64,000 nucleotides of DNA from Actinoplanes sp. NBC_00393 (lineage in GTDB: Bacteria; Actinomycetota; Actinomycetes; Mycobacteriales; Micromonosporaceae): contig NZ_CP107942.1 of assembly GCF_036053395.1 (NCBI RefSeq), forward strand, positions 2,446,501-2,510,500. Direction: 5' to 3'. Each line of letters starts with the position of its first letter. Within the stretch, counting starts at the first letter, position 1. Below, piece after piece: positions 16,196-24,397 of this stretch. The notes under the pieces are model-generated. The model did no database searches and was not told the DNA's origin. It saw only the letters and a program-made list of their open reading frames with translations. A program made the translations under genes and the position numbers.

Positions 16196-17680
16196 TCAGT
16201 TCATCGTGACGTCGTCGAACCAGACCGTCCCGGTGTTGTCGCCGGACTTCAGATGCAGCTGGACGCCGGCCGCCCGGTCTGGCGCCAGGGTGTCCACGGC
16301 CAGCTTGGTCCAGCCGGTGTCGCCCGCCGGAAGCCGGTTGGACAGCGTCTGGCTGATCCACTTGCCGTCCGCGTCGAACCAGCTCAGGCACAGCTCGGTG
16401 GTCCCGGTGGCGGCGGTGCCCCGGGCGTACGCCTGCGCCCGCCACCGGTACCCGGGCTGGACCGGAGTGATCGGCGCGGTCCGCAGCGACGGCAGCCCCG
16501 CAGCGGTACGGGTGGTCTTCGTGAACCGTGCGGCGTACTTCCCGGTCCGCGCCGTGCCGGTGACGACCGTGGCCGCGCCCGCCTCCGGCAGGTTCTGCCG
16601 CCACGGCGAGTTGCCCGCAGCCGACTCGAAGCCCAGGTTCAGCACGCTGTTGGGGGTGTCGCCGGTGGTCCAGGCGCCCCGCACCACGGACGCGGACACC
16701 TTCGCCGTGCCGTCGGCCCGGTAGAGGCCGAAGCGGTACTGGGCGGCAACCGTCGAGACCGCCGACTGCTTCGGGATCGCCCCGGCGGCGAAGTCGTTGA
16801 GCGTCCACGGCGCCACCGAACCGACCCCGGCCTCGCTCGCCGCCCGGAACACCCGGGCCAGGAACGCGGCCTGCTCGCCGTCACCCGCGGCCGCACTGCT
16901 CAGACCGGTCTCGCCGATCACGATCGGGCTTGGTGCGACCGCGGCCTGCGCCTTGCGGATCTCGGCGAGCGCCCGTTCCGAGGCGCCGTAGAAGTGGAAG
17001 TCGTAGTAGTCCAGCGGCGTCTTCGCCAGCGCTGTCTTGATCTTCGCCATGCCGGCGGCCCCGGTCTGCCCGTCGACCGACAGGGTCAGCGGCATGCTCG
17101 GGGCCAGCGCGCGGACCGCCGGGATCAGCTTGCGGACCCAGGTCACCGCGGCGGTGTCGGCGGGCTGGAACTCGTTCTTCAGTTCCACGCTGATCACCCG
17201 CGGGTCGGTGGCGTACGGGCCGACGACCGCCTTCGCCCAGGTGATGCTGTTGGCGGTGTCGGTGTAGCCGTCCCACCAGTCGAACAGGGTGAGTTTGACG
17301 GTCAGCCCGTGCCCGTCCGCGATGCTGATCAGCTTGCGCAGCCGCTCGAGGTAGGTGGCTGTCGGCTTCGGATAGCCGAACGTCTGCGGGAAGAGGATGA
17401 CCCGTACGTTGTCGGCGCCCAGCGCCGCGGCCTTCGCCAGATCGGCCTCGATCTTCGCCGCGTCGAAGTTCGTCCACATCGCCGACCAGCCGGCATGCGA
17501 CGGGTAGTAGTTGATCGTCTTCGCGGCGCGTACCGCGGTCATCCGGCTCGCCAGGGTCGGCGCCGCCGAGGCCGCGATCGTGCCGGTGGGGCCGGTCGCC
17601 GCGGAGGCGGGCGCCGGCGGCAGCGCCAGGCCGAGCAGCAGCGGGCAGGCCAGGGCGGCGCCGAAGCGAGAGGTCTTCAT
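16196..17680 (-). CDS. Secreted glycoside hydrolase family 5-like enzyme with C-terminal carbohydrate-binding domain
   Basis: 494-residue exported enzyme. Residues 1-28 are a Sec signal peptide ending ASA-A. The TIM-barrel part has the GH5/GH-A acid/base pair N169-E170 in SVELKNEFQ, the aromatic/His strand DFHFYG, and nucleophile E257 in IVIGETGLS. Residues about 345-494 form a beta-sandwich of the CBM4/9 or CBM6-like kind (NLGFESAAGNSPW ... GTVWFDDV). It probably cleaves a beta-linked glucan or mannan; the exact substrate is not readable. The kinase gene follows 31 bp downstream. Confidence 0.87.
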   Translation of the reverse strand: MKTSRFGAALACPLLLGLALPPAPASAATGPTGTIAASAAPTLASRMTAVRAAKTINYYPSHAGWSAMWTNFDAAKIEADLAKAAALGADNVRVILFPQTFGYPKPTATYLERLRKLISIADGHGLTVKLTLFDWWDGYTDTANSITWAKAVVGPYATDPRVISVELKNEFQPADTAAVTWVRKLIPAVRALAPSMPLTLSVDGQTGAAGMAKIKTALAKTPLDYYDFHFYGASERALAEIRKAQAAVAPSPIVIGETGLSSAAAGDGEQAAFLARVFRAASEAGVGSVAPWTLNDFAAGAIPKQSAVSTVAAQYRFGLYRADGTAKVSASVVRGAWTTGDTPNSVLNLGFESAAGNSPWRQNLPEAGAATVVTGTARTGKYAARFTKTTRTAAGLPSLRTAPITPVQPGYRWRAQAYARGTAATGTTELCLSWFDADGKWISQTLSNRLPAGDTGWTKLAVDTLAPDRAAGVQLHLKSGDNTGTVWFDDVTMN

Positions 17681-17811
17681 GCGGGGTCGTCGTCCGATCG
17701 GTCGCGTTCCGGGGAAGCGACCTCACCCATCGGCGTGCCGGGCAGCGGTAGCAGGGCTCGGCTGATGGCAACGAGGGTGCAGGTGTGGTGCGCAACCCTG
17801 CCGGCGGCCGG

Positions 17812-18525
17812 TCAGGCGGTCTGCTGGACCCAGCTGCGGCGGGCGGCGGCGACGGCACGACGTTCCCGGCCGGGTGCGATGGCGCTCTGGCCGGCGGCCC
17901 GGGCGGCCGCGGCGTCCGCCTCGCGGCGCAGGCTGTCGCGGGCCGCGATCGCGAGCTCGGCGTCGTGCCACGCGGTCTGCTCGGCGGCGACGGCCTGCCG
18001 GTACAGGTGGTAGCGCACGGCGGCGATCGCCCGGTGCAGCACCAGCTCCTGCTCCACCGGGTGCAGCCGTGGGTTCCAGCCGCCGTGCCCGGCGGCCAGG
18101 TCGGCCATCACCGTGGCCGGCAGATCACCACGGCCGACGGCCGCAGCCACCGCACGGTGCAGGAATCGCTCACGGTCGGCATATTCCGACGGGGTGTGAA
18201 AACTGAGGGGTACGCGGAACGCGGCGCCCGCCCGGGTCCGCTCCCACTGCTGCTCGGCGTCCTGCCAGGCCTGCCATGCCTCGTCGGCGTGCTGCTCGCT
18301 CTGCCGCCAGACATGCTGCCACCGCTGGGCGGCGTCGTCGGCGCGAGTGGCCGCCACCCGCACCTCGTCGGCGTACCGCTGCGCCTCGGCCGCGGTCTCG
18401 CGCCGCAACCGGGGGCCGGCCAGCAGCAGCGCCGCCGGCAGGGACAGAACGGTCAGGAAAGCCCGCAGGGCCACCGTCGGCAGAGCGCGCGATGAGTCCA
18501 GGGCCACGCGGTCCACCGTACCCAT
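17812..18525 (-). CDS. Membrane-anchored coiled-coil protein, hypothetical
   Basis: 237-residue protein with one N-terminal transmembrane segment (LTVLSLPAALLLAG) followed by long Ala/Arg/Glu/Gln-rich helices with heptad-like spacing and many tryptophans (WQHVWRQSEQ, WQAWQDAEQQW). No family recognised. The ATG at 18525 was chosen because AAGGA lies 10 bases upstream; ATG at 18543 is an alternative. It diverges from the disrupted ATP-grasp gene with a 35-bp gap. Confidence 0.72.
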   Translation of the reverse strand: MGTVDRVALDSSRALPTVALRAFLTVLSLPAALLLAGPRLRRETAAEAQRYADEVRVAATRADDAAQRWQHVWRQSEQHADEAWQAWQDAEQQWERTRAGAAFRVPLSFHTPSEYADRERFLHRAVAAAVGRGDLPATVMADLAAGHGGWNPRLHPVEQELVLHRAIAAVRYHLYRQAVAAEQTAWHDAELAIAARDSLRREADAAAARAAGQSAIAPGRERRAVAAARRSWVQQTA

Positions 18526-18560
18526 CGATCGGTGATCCTTCATGGGCCGCGGAGCGTGAC

Positions 18561-19537
18561 GTGCAACATGTACCGGTGGCACAGCAGACGCGGCGGATCG
18601 CCGTGGTGGGTCTCCTCGATTCCGGCGAGCGTGACAAATTGCCGCTCATCGTGGCCGGGATCCGGGCTGCCGGCCATCTGCCGCTCCTGGTCGACGCCGA
18701 ACTGTTCGCCGCCGGCCAGTGCCGGATCGACGGTCAGCCGGCCGTGGTCGGCGCGGGCGCTGTCATTCTGGACGGCCTGCACGGCCGGCATCGGGCTTTG
18801 GACGGTTCGATCCGTGAGGTCACTGTCGACGGTGTCACCGTCCTCAGCGCGACCGGCCGGCCTGCTGGGCCGGTCCCGGTCGACGCGGTGTGGCCGGACG
18901 CGCTGGACATCGGCCGGCGCCGCGACTTCGAAGGGCTGTACCGCCAGCTCGCCGCGCATCGGGTCGCGACGCTGGCCGGTAGCTGGGAGTCGGTGCTGAA
19001 CGCGACCTACAAACACCGGACGCGCCGCGTGCTCCGGGTGCCGCGGGGCCGGCCCGTCACGGCGGCGGTCCGCAAGGCGCAGCGGCCCACCTCGGACGGT
19101 GAACTCTGCCTGATCGAGGAGGACGTGTGCGGACTGGTGGCCGACGCGCACGGCCGGCCGCATCGGGCCGATCTCGCCGTCACCGTGCTCGACGGGCGGG
19201 TGGTGCACGCTGTCGTGCGTACCCAGAGGGCTTCAGGTGTCCCGACCAACAGTGCCCACGGCGGGCAGTCGACCGCGCTCGACCCTTCGCTGTTGCCCGA
19301 GGATGTCCGCCGGATCGCCATGGATGCGGTGACGGCGACCGCCGGGCGTTACGGCAGTGCCGACATCTTCGGCGGGTTTGCGGCGCCCGGGTTACTGCTC
19401 TGCGGACCCGGCGGCCGGTCCTCGGCGAGATCAACAAGATGCCGGGTGGGCGCAGTCCCGGTTTCGCCGAGCGGGTCTTCGGCCCGCTGGTCGCGGCCTA
19501 TGTCGAGGAGACCAGCCGGCGCCGGAAGCCGTCGTAG
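18561..19537 (+). pseudogene. ATP-grasp-family protein, frameshifted near its C-terminus
   Basis: The first frame encodes an ATP-grasp (RimK-like) protein: N-terminal Rossmann-like part IAVVGLLDSGER, then HRADLAVTVLDGRVVHAVVRT and GSADIFGGF. At about 19385-19412 the frame must step back one base to reach RPVLGEINKMPGG, the metal-binding E-x-N strand that completes the fold, and on to the stop at 19537. The first frame alone runs on into antisense of the next gene. No slippery heptamer is obvious. GTG start at 18561 has GGAG 6 bases upstream. The central ATP-binding lid also looks short. Either a recent pseudogene or a one-base sequence error. Confidence 0.7.
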
Positions 19538-19541
19538 GGCC

Positions 19542-20183
19542 TCAGTCTGCTGGGCGCAGGCCGGCTCGATGGCCCAGAAGAGCAGCCTCGGTACGGTTGT
19601 CACAGCCCAATTTGACCAGCAGCCTCGAGACATAGCCCTTCACCGTCGCCTCGGACAGGTGCAGGCGGTGGGCGATCTGCTGGTTGGAGCGGCCGGCGAT
19701 CAGGCTGGTCAGCACCTGCTCCTCGCGGTCGGTGAGCGCGTCGATCAGGTTGCGGGCGCGCAGATGGTCGGCGGTGCCGTTGAGCAGCCGTTGCGCCGCG
19801 GCCGGGGACAGGACGGTGTGCCCGGCCGCGGCCACCCGGACCAGGTCGACCAGGTCGTCGGGCGACGTGCATTTGAGCAGGAAGCCGACGGCGCCGGCGC
19901 GCAGGGCCCGCAGCACGTACTCGTCGAGGTCGAACGTGGTCAGCGCGACGATCCGGGGCGGCTGGGGCAGGGTGACGATGCGTTCGATCGCGGTGAGGCC
20001 GTCGACGCCGGGCATGCGCAGGTCCATCAGCACCACGTCGGGCCGCAGCCGGACCGTGGACTCGACGGCGTCGGCGCCGTCGTACGCCTCGCCGACGACC
20101 TCCAGCTCCGGGGTGGCCGACAGGATGATGCGCAGGTGGGCGCAGACCATCCGCTCGTCGTCGACGACCAGGACGCGGATCAT
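19542..20183 (-). CDS. NarL/FixJ-family response regulator
   Basis: 213-residue regulator: receiver with D8/D9, phosphoacceptor D54 in VVLMDLRMP and the lysine in GFLLKCTS, then a complete LuxR HTH (LTDREEQVLTSLIAGRS ... EATVKGYVSRLL). ATG at 20183 overlaps the kinase stop (ATGA). It ends 4 bp from the convergent disrupted ATP-grasp gene. Partner of the kinase at 20180-21325. Confidence 0.95.
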   Translation of the reverse strand: MIRVLVVDDERMVCAHLRIILSATPELEVVGEAYDGADAVESTVRLRPDVVLMDLRMPGVDGLTAIERIVTLPQPPRIVALTTFDLDEYVLRALRAGAVGFLLKCTSPDDLVDLVRVAAAGHTVLSPAAAQRLLNGTADHLRARNLIDALTDREEQVLTSLIAGRSNQQIAHRLHLSEATVKGYVSRLLVKLGCDNRTEAALLGHRAGLRPAD

Positions 20184-21325
20184 CGGGGCGCCCCGGTCGG
20201 CACATAGGCGGGCAGGGTGGCCCGGACCGTGAAACCGCCGTCCGGTGCGGGCTGGGCGGTGAGCGTCCCGCCGACCACCTCCACCCGATGCCGCAGCCCG
20301 TCCAGCCCGCTGCCGCTGCCGGCCGCGGTGAGCGCGGTGTCGGGCCGCCGGCGTGCGGGGGAGTTGGACACGGTCGCGCGAACTCGCTGCTCGCCGTAGT
20401 CGACGGCCACGGTCGCCTGCGCGCCGGGCGCGTGTTTGTGCACGTTGGTCAGCGACTCCTGAACCACCCGGAACAGCGTGCGCCGCACTGCCGGCGCAGC
20501 CGTCGCCGGATCGCCGTGCTCGTCGAGCCGCACCGTGAGCCCGGCCGCGCGGGAGTCCTCCACCAGAGTGGCCAGCATCGGCGCTCCCGCGGTGTCGTCG
20601 ACTCCGGTCGCCGTCCGCTCGCCGCGGCGGAGCACGCCGACCAGGTCCCGCAGCTCCGCGAGGGCCTGGCAGCCGGCCACCCGCAGCTCCTCGGCGGCCA
20701 CCCGGGCGGCCGGGTCGGTGGTGCTGACCCGCAGCGCGCCGGCCTGCAGCACCATCAGGTTGATGCGGTGGGTGACCACGTCGTGCATCTCGCCGGCCAG
20801 CCGGATCCGCTCGTCGGCGCGGGCCTGTTCGGCCAGCAGCAGCCGTTCGCGTTCGGCGCGTTCGGCCCGGTCGGTGAGCTGGGCCACCAGGCTGCGCCGG
20901 GCCCGGAAGTACATGCCGAGCAGCGCCGAGAAGACGATCACGGCCGGTGCGGTGAACGGGTCCTCGATCGCCCAGGCCTGCGCTCCCACCAGGAACGCCA
21001 CGGTCAGGGCCGCGATCGAGGCCCACTGCCGCCAGCGGCCGCCGGCGCCGTAGGCGGTGACCGCGTACGGCACCAGCACCGCCGCCCAGGCCGGCGCGAA
21101 CAGGCTGATCGCGGCGATCACCAGCGCTGCCGTGTACGGGTGGCGGCGGCGCACCAGCAGCATCGCCGCGGCGGCGACCTGCGCTGTCACGTACACCCAG
21201 GTCGGGGCGGCGAGGTGTTTGGTGGCCAGATCCGGGTCGGCGAGCTCCAGCCCGCTGCCGACCGCCGCGGCGACACCGGCCAGCAGCACGTCGACCGCGA
21301 CCGGAACCACCCGGCTGCGCACCAT
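20180..21325 (-). CDS. DesK/NarX-type sensor histidine kinase
   Basis: 381-residue kinase with an N-terminal block of about five transmembrane helices (residues 8-140), a coiled linker, HisKA_3 with H181 in LAGEMHDVVTHRIN, and HATPase_c with the G-box GSGLDGLRHRV. The short loops leave almost no extracellular sensor, so it probably senses a membrane-embedded signal or cell-envelope stress (family knowledge). Forms an overlapping two-gene operon with its regulator. It is the second pair of this class in the window. Confidence 0.94.
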   Translation of the reverse strand: MVRSRVVPVAVDVLLAGVAAAVGSGLELADPDLATKHLAAPTWVYVTAQVAAAAMLLVRRRHPYTAALVIAAISLFAPAWAAVLVPYAVTAYGAGGRWRQWASIAALTVAFLVGAQAWAIEDPFTAPAVIVFSALLGMYFRARRSLVAQLTDRAERAERERLLLAEQARADERIRLAGEMHDVVTHRINLMVLQAGALRVSTTDPAARVAAEELRVAGCQALAELRDLVGVLRRGERTATGVDDTAGAPMLATLVEDSRAAGLTVRLDEHGDPATAAPAVRRTLFRVVQESLTNVHKHAPGAQATVAVDYGEQRVRATVSNSPARRRPDTALTAAGSGSGLDGLRHRVEVVGGTLTAQPAPDGGFTVRATLPAYVPTGAPR

Positions 21326-21471
21326 GGCTGCAGGGTAACCGAGGTATCGACGGTCGGCTCGCTGTGCGGAGGTGGCCGCGACGAAGCGACCGCCGGCATG
21401 CGACGAAAGTAGGTCGCGGTCGCGACCATCACCGCTGACCCGGTACGCGCCACCCGCGCTGGAATCAAGTC

Positions 21472-22497
21472 ATGACTGTCGACAGCGCGCCGTCCGCCCG
21501 CGATGTGTCCACTGCCGGACCCCGCATCCACGCGCTCGACACGCTGCGCGGCTTCGCGCTCTGCGGCATCCTGATCATCAACATCTACCAGCAGGTGGTG
21601 TTCCGCGGTGCGGCGTCCGGCACGGCCACGCGGATGCCGGTCCCGGTGCAGCTGCTGTTCTACGAGCGCTTCTACCCGATCTTCTCGATCCTGTTCGGCA
21701 TCGGCTTCGGGATCTTCCTGCGACGCGCCGCGCTGCGCACCCGCCGGCCACGCGTGATCCTGGCCCGCCGGCTGGTGATCCTGCTGCTCATCGGGGCCGT
21801 CCACTTCCTCCTGCACCCGGGGGAGGCGCTTACGGCGTACGCCATCGCGGGTTTGATCGTGCTCCTGCCCCTGAGTTTTCTGGGCGGCCGCGCCGCCCTC
21901 GTCGTCGCGCTGGTCCTGCTGTTCGCCGGTGCCCAGCTGGTGGTCGGGTACGGGCCGATCCCCGGCCTGCTCGCCCTCGGATACGCCCTGGCCATGCTCG
22001 GTGTCCCGGTCGCGCTGGAACGCCGCACCGGTCGGGTGGCGATCGCGTTCGTCCTGTTCGCCGTCCTGACCACCCTCTGGATCGTCCTGGCGGTCCGCGA
22101 CGTCGACCGGCCGTTCGTCAACGTGATCGGTGGTCCCGGCGGCGGGGTCAGCCTGCTCGACCCGCTCGCCGGGATCGTCACCGGCCTGGCCTACTGCTGC
22201 GGCCTGCTCCTGCTGCTGAACACGCCGCTGGGCCCGGCGCTGTCCGCGGTGCTGTCACCGATGGGCCGGATGGCGCTGACCAACTATCTCTCCGCGACCG
22301 TGTTGTTCCTGCTCGCCGGCCCCCTGCTCGGCATCGGCAGCGTCCGCGACCTGCCCGCGATCGTCGGCCTCACCGTGGCGATCATCGTGCTGCAGGCGGT
22401 GTGGAGTGTGCTGTGGCTGCGCCGGTTCCGCTACGGGCCCGCCGAGTGGGTCTGGCGGTGTCTGACCTGGTGGCAGCGCGCCCCGATCCGCCGGTGA
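21472..22497 (+). CDS. DUF418-family membrane protein
   Basis: 341-residue integral membrane protein with about eight transmembrane segments. The N-terminal motif HALDTLRGFALCGILIINI and the C-terminal PMGRMALTNYLSA with a final paired-tryptophan region are diagnostic of the DUF418/YeiB family, distantly related to acyltransferase-3 membrane proteins. Biochemical role is not established. Start ATG at 21472. Its 3' end is overlapped by 243 bp by an antisense open frame that continues the SpoIIAB-like gene. Confidence 0.9.
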   Translation: MTVDSAPSARDVSTAGPRIHALDTLRGFALCGILIINIYQQVVFRGAASGTATRMPVPVQLLFYERFYPIFSILFGIGFGIFLRRAALRTRRPRVILARRLVILLLIGAVHFLLHPGEALTAYAIAGLIVLLPLSFLGGRAALVVALVLLFAGAQLVVGYGPIPGLLALGYALAMLGVPVALERRTGRVAIAFVLFAVLTTLWIVLAVRDVDRPFVNVIGGPGGGVSLLDPLAGIVTGLAYCCGLLLLLNTPLGPALSAVLSPMGRMALTNYLSATVLFLLAGPLLGIGSVRDLPAIVGLTVAIIVLQAVWSVLWLRRFRYGPAEWVWRCLTWWQRAPIRR

Positions 22498-22827
22498 GGA
22501 GCGCGGCATCTCCGCCCACGTCACCTTGCCGGTGCCCAGCCGGTTGGTGCCCCAGATCCGGGCCCGGCTCGTCACCGGCGACAGCGGCCGGGGCGGGCGC
22601 GGGTCGCGGTCGACGACCTCGATCAGGATCGCGTCGTCGCGGCAGCTGAGGATCAGCTCGGCGCCGCCGGTGTGCCGCAGGGCGGCGCGGACGAGTTCAC
22701 CGGCGACCGTGACGGTGTCGTCGAGCAGTCGCGGTGGCACCGTGCCGTCGAGGAACCCGCGGACGGACTCCTGAACTTTGAGGTGCCCGGCCGGGCCGGT
22801 CAACGACATCCAGAGCTGGTTGCTCAA
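22255..22827 (-). CDS. Degenerate SpoIIAB/anti-sigma-type ATPase-like protein
   Basis: 190-residue frame whose first 105 residues resemble HATPase_c_2 serine-kinase/anti-sigma proteins: ELVRAALRHTGG aligns with the N-box and IEVVDRDPRPPRP with the next strand, ending GKVTWAEM. The N-box Asn is Ala, and the GxGL lid box that should lie before GTNRLGTGK is missing, so ATP binding is doubtful. The frame then continues about 80 residues antisense to DUF418 with no family resemblance. The TTG start at 22827 overlaps the stop of the actin-like gene (TTGA); ATG at 22809 is an alternative. Third gene of its operon. Confidence 0.62.
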   Translation of the reverse strand: MSNQLWMSLTGPAGHLKVQESVRGFLDGTVPPRLLDDTVTVAGELVRAALRHTGGAELILSCRDDAILIEVVDRDPRPPRPLSPVTSRARIWGTNRLGTGKVTWAEMPRSSPADRGALPPGQTPPDPLGGPVAEPAQPQHTPHRLQHDDRHGEADDRGQVADAADAEQGAGEQEQHGRGEIVGQRHPAHR

Positions 22828-23534
22828 GACTTACGGAACGCGGGGTGGCGCAGCGCGGACATCGCGGCGCGGCCGGCGCCGTCGAGCGCGGCGGTGCGGG
22901 GTGCCGCGGCCCGGTGCACGCGCAGGCCGCAGGCGCGGGACAGGATCCCGGGCAGGGCGGGGTGCAGCGCTCCGTCGCCGACCAGCAGCAGGCCACGCTC
23001 GGTGGCCTCGGCCAGGTGGCCGGGGTCGGCGCCGGCGCGCAGGTGGTCGAGGTGGCGTACGACGATGTCGCTGAGCAGGTCCACGTCGGCGTCACGACCG
23101 AGGTCGCGGGTGCCGAACTCGGCGCGGCGGGCTGCGACGACGCGGCCCTGCCGCAGCAGCGCGGTCTCGGTGAGCTCCGCGCCGATGTCGGCGATCAGCA
23201 GGGTGCCGGCGGCGGCGCCGGCGCCGATCGCGGCGGCCCGCACGGAGTCGATGAGGATGGTCCGGCTCGGGGCGAAGGCGGTCTCGATGACGGTACGCAG
23301 CTGTGCCTGCTCCGATGCGGACGCGCCGACCGGTTGACAGGCGACGACGACGTCCGCGGTGACGGGCTGCGCGTATTCGTCGGCCAGGCGGGTCAACAGC
23401 GTCACACAGCTGTCGACGTCGACGACACGGCCGCGGCGTACCGGGCCGTTCGGGTGGGCGGCGCTGACCGCGCCGTGGTCGGCTGCCCAGATTCCGGCGG
23501 TGGCGCTACCCAGATCGACGGCAAGTGCCGGCAT
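22824..23534 (-). CDS. Actin/Hsp70-fold ATPase-like protein (short MreB-like)
   Basis: 236-residue protein with the actin-superfamily signature: phosphate-1 loop AVDLGSATAGIW at the N-terminus, phosphate-2 loop LLIADIGAELTETAL, and an adenosine-type motif LLLVGDGALHPALPGIL. It is about two thirds the length of MreB and lacks space for the full IB/IIB subdomains, so a filament role is uncertain. ATG at 23534 has AGGA 8 bases upstream. It follows the TraR/DksA-like gene by 57 bp and overlaps the SpoIIAB-like gene. Confidence 0.78.
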   Translation of the reverse strand: MPALAVDLGSATAGIWAADHGAVSAAHPNGPVRRGRVVDVDSCVTLLTRLADEYAQPVTADVVVACQPVGASASEQAQLRTVIETAFAPSRTILIDSVRAAAIGAGAAAGTLLIADIGAELTETALLRQGRVVAARRAEFGTRDLGRDADVDLLSDIVVRHLDHLRAGADPGHLAEATERGLLLVGDGALHPALPGILSRACGLRVHRAAAPRTAALDGAGRAAMSALRHPAFRKS

Positions 23535-23591
23535 GGGGAAAGTCCTTTCGTAAGGGGGTGCGGGGGCCGCCGAACCGGCGGCCCCCGTCGC

Positions 23592-23921
23592 TCAGCGGTG
23601 GTGTTTCTGCTGGCAGGGCACGCAGAACTTGGCGTGCGGCAGAATTTCGAGGCGCTCGACCGGGATCGCGGTTTCGCACCGCTCGCAGCGGCCGTAGGTG
23701 CCCTCGGCGATGCGGCGCAGCGCGCCGGTGATCTGCTCGAGGCTCTGGCGGGTGGCGGCCAGCAGCGCTGCCCGGTCGTGGGCCTGAGAGGGATCGCCGG
23801 TGTCCGCGGTGATTTCGGTGAGTTCCTTGAGCCGCGCGGTCTGCACCGCGAACTCCTCGCTCAGCGAGGCGCGTAGCTGGGATTGCCGTTCCTGATCGGT
23901 GAAGCCGATGTCGACGCTCAA
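23592..23921 (-). CDS. TraR/DksA-type C4 zinc-finger protein
   Basis: 109-residue protein: a long N-terminal helical hairpin (residues 10-70) followed by a C4 zinc finger C-x2-C-x17-C-x2-C (CERCETAIPVERL ... KFCVPC). Members bind in or near the RNA polymerase secondary channel and modulate transcription; the acidic hairpin tip here would decide whether it is DksA-like. TTG at 23921 is taken as start because AAGGA lies 7 bases upstream; no ATG fits. A terminator-like hairpin ends just 19 bases before this start. Confidence 0.87.
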   Translation of the reverse strand: MSVDIGFTDQERQSQLRASLSEEFAVQTARLKELTEITADTGDPSQAHDRAALLAATRQSLEQITGALRRIAEGTYGRCERCETAIPVERLEILPHAKFCVPCQQKHHR

Positions 23922-23940
23922 CGTCTGATCCTTCCGGGAG

Positions 23941-23976
23941 AAAAGAAAAAGGGCCGAAGCTGATGAGCTTCGCCCT
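23941..23976 (-). terminator. Intrinsic-terminator-like hairpin directly upstream of the TraR/DksA-like gene
   Basis: Read on the minus strand, AGGGCGAAGCT (23976-23966) pairs with AGCTTCGGCCCT (23961-23950) with one bulged base around a 4-base loop. CTTTTTCTTTTC-type T-rich sequence follows at once. This is the only strong T-tract terminator noticed in the window. Because it lies in the 5' leader of the operon, it may act as an attenuator. Confidence 0.7.
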
Positions 23977-24233
23977 GGCGGTCGGTGACGTGGTGCACGT
24001 CCGCCGGTGGGCCGCGGCCGGTCGGGGTCGGCCGGTGGGCAGCACCGGATGCCGTCACCGTGGTGACGGCAAGCGAGGACGTCCTCACCTCCGGCATCCG
24101 ACCACCATAGGTTGGCCGCCACGACAAAGCCAGGCGATTGCCGATCGTGAACCTGTCGCTCAACGATCCGTTCCCCAACGCGTCGTTGATCCCGCGGCGC
24201 GCAGACGGAATCTTGATAAGCGTTCACCTTCCT

Positions 24234-24364
24234 GCCATTGCAACGAGGACGTTGCGTTAGAAATTGTCTCGTTGCAACGATCTGCTGATCGTGAGCTGCT
24301 GTTACACGATTGATGTGCAACAAATATCTTGCCAGGATTGCGAACGCAACGTAGCGTTTCGAAT
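24234..24364. promoter_or_regulatory. Repeated TTGCAACGA motifs upstream of the DUF4097 gene
   Basis: TCGTTGCAACGA (24269-24280) is a perfect 12-bp palindrome. ATTGCAACGA recurs at 24237-24246, and ATTGCGAACGC/GCGTTTCGAAT (24338-24363 region) is an imperfect inverted repeat. The region is AT-richer than its surroundings. These look like binding sites for a dimeric regulator controlling 24398 onward, possibly also the divergent operon. Confidence 0.5.
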
Positions 24365-24397
24365 ATCAGAAAGCACGAGCGAGCAACGGAGAGCGCA

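Larger units (their letters stand above)
23922..24397. other. Divergent regulatory interval of 476 bp
   Basis: No gene called. On the minus side it forms the leader of the TraR/DksA-like operon with a perfect hairpin (GCCGTCACC at 24051-24059, GGTGACGGC at 24062-24070), a palindrome GAGGACGTCCTC (24075-24086) and a terminator-like element (23941-23976). On the plus side (about 24234-24364) it carries repeated TTGCAACGA-like motifs before the DUF4097 gene. An open minus-strand frame from about 24100 runs through the terminator and could be a leader peptide, but I cannot support it as a gene. Confidence 0.6.

Noticed and set aside
18276..18560. Upstream extension of the ATP-grasp frame
   Set aside because: Antisense to the coiled-coil membrane protein gene and Arg/Ala-rich; the GTG at 18561 with GGAG is a better start.
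23918..24178. Minus-strand ORF running through the leader and terminator of the TraR/DksA-like gene
   Set aside because: No ribosome-binding site or family resemblance; it traverses structured leader RNA. A short leader peptide cannot be excluded.
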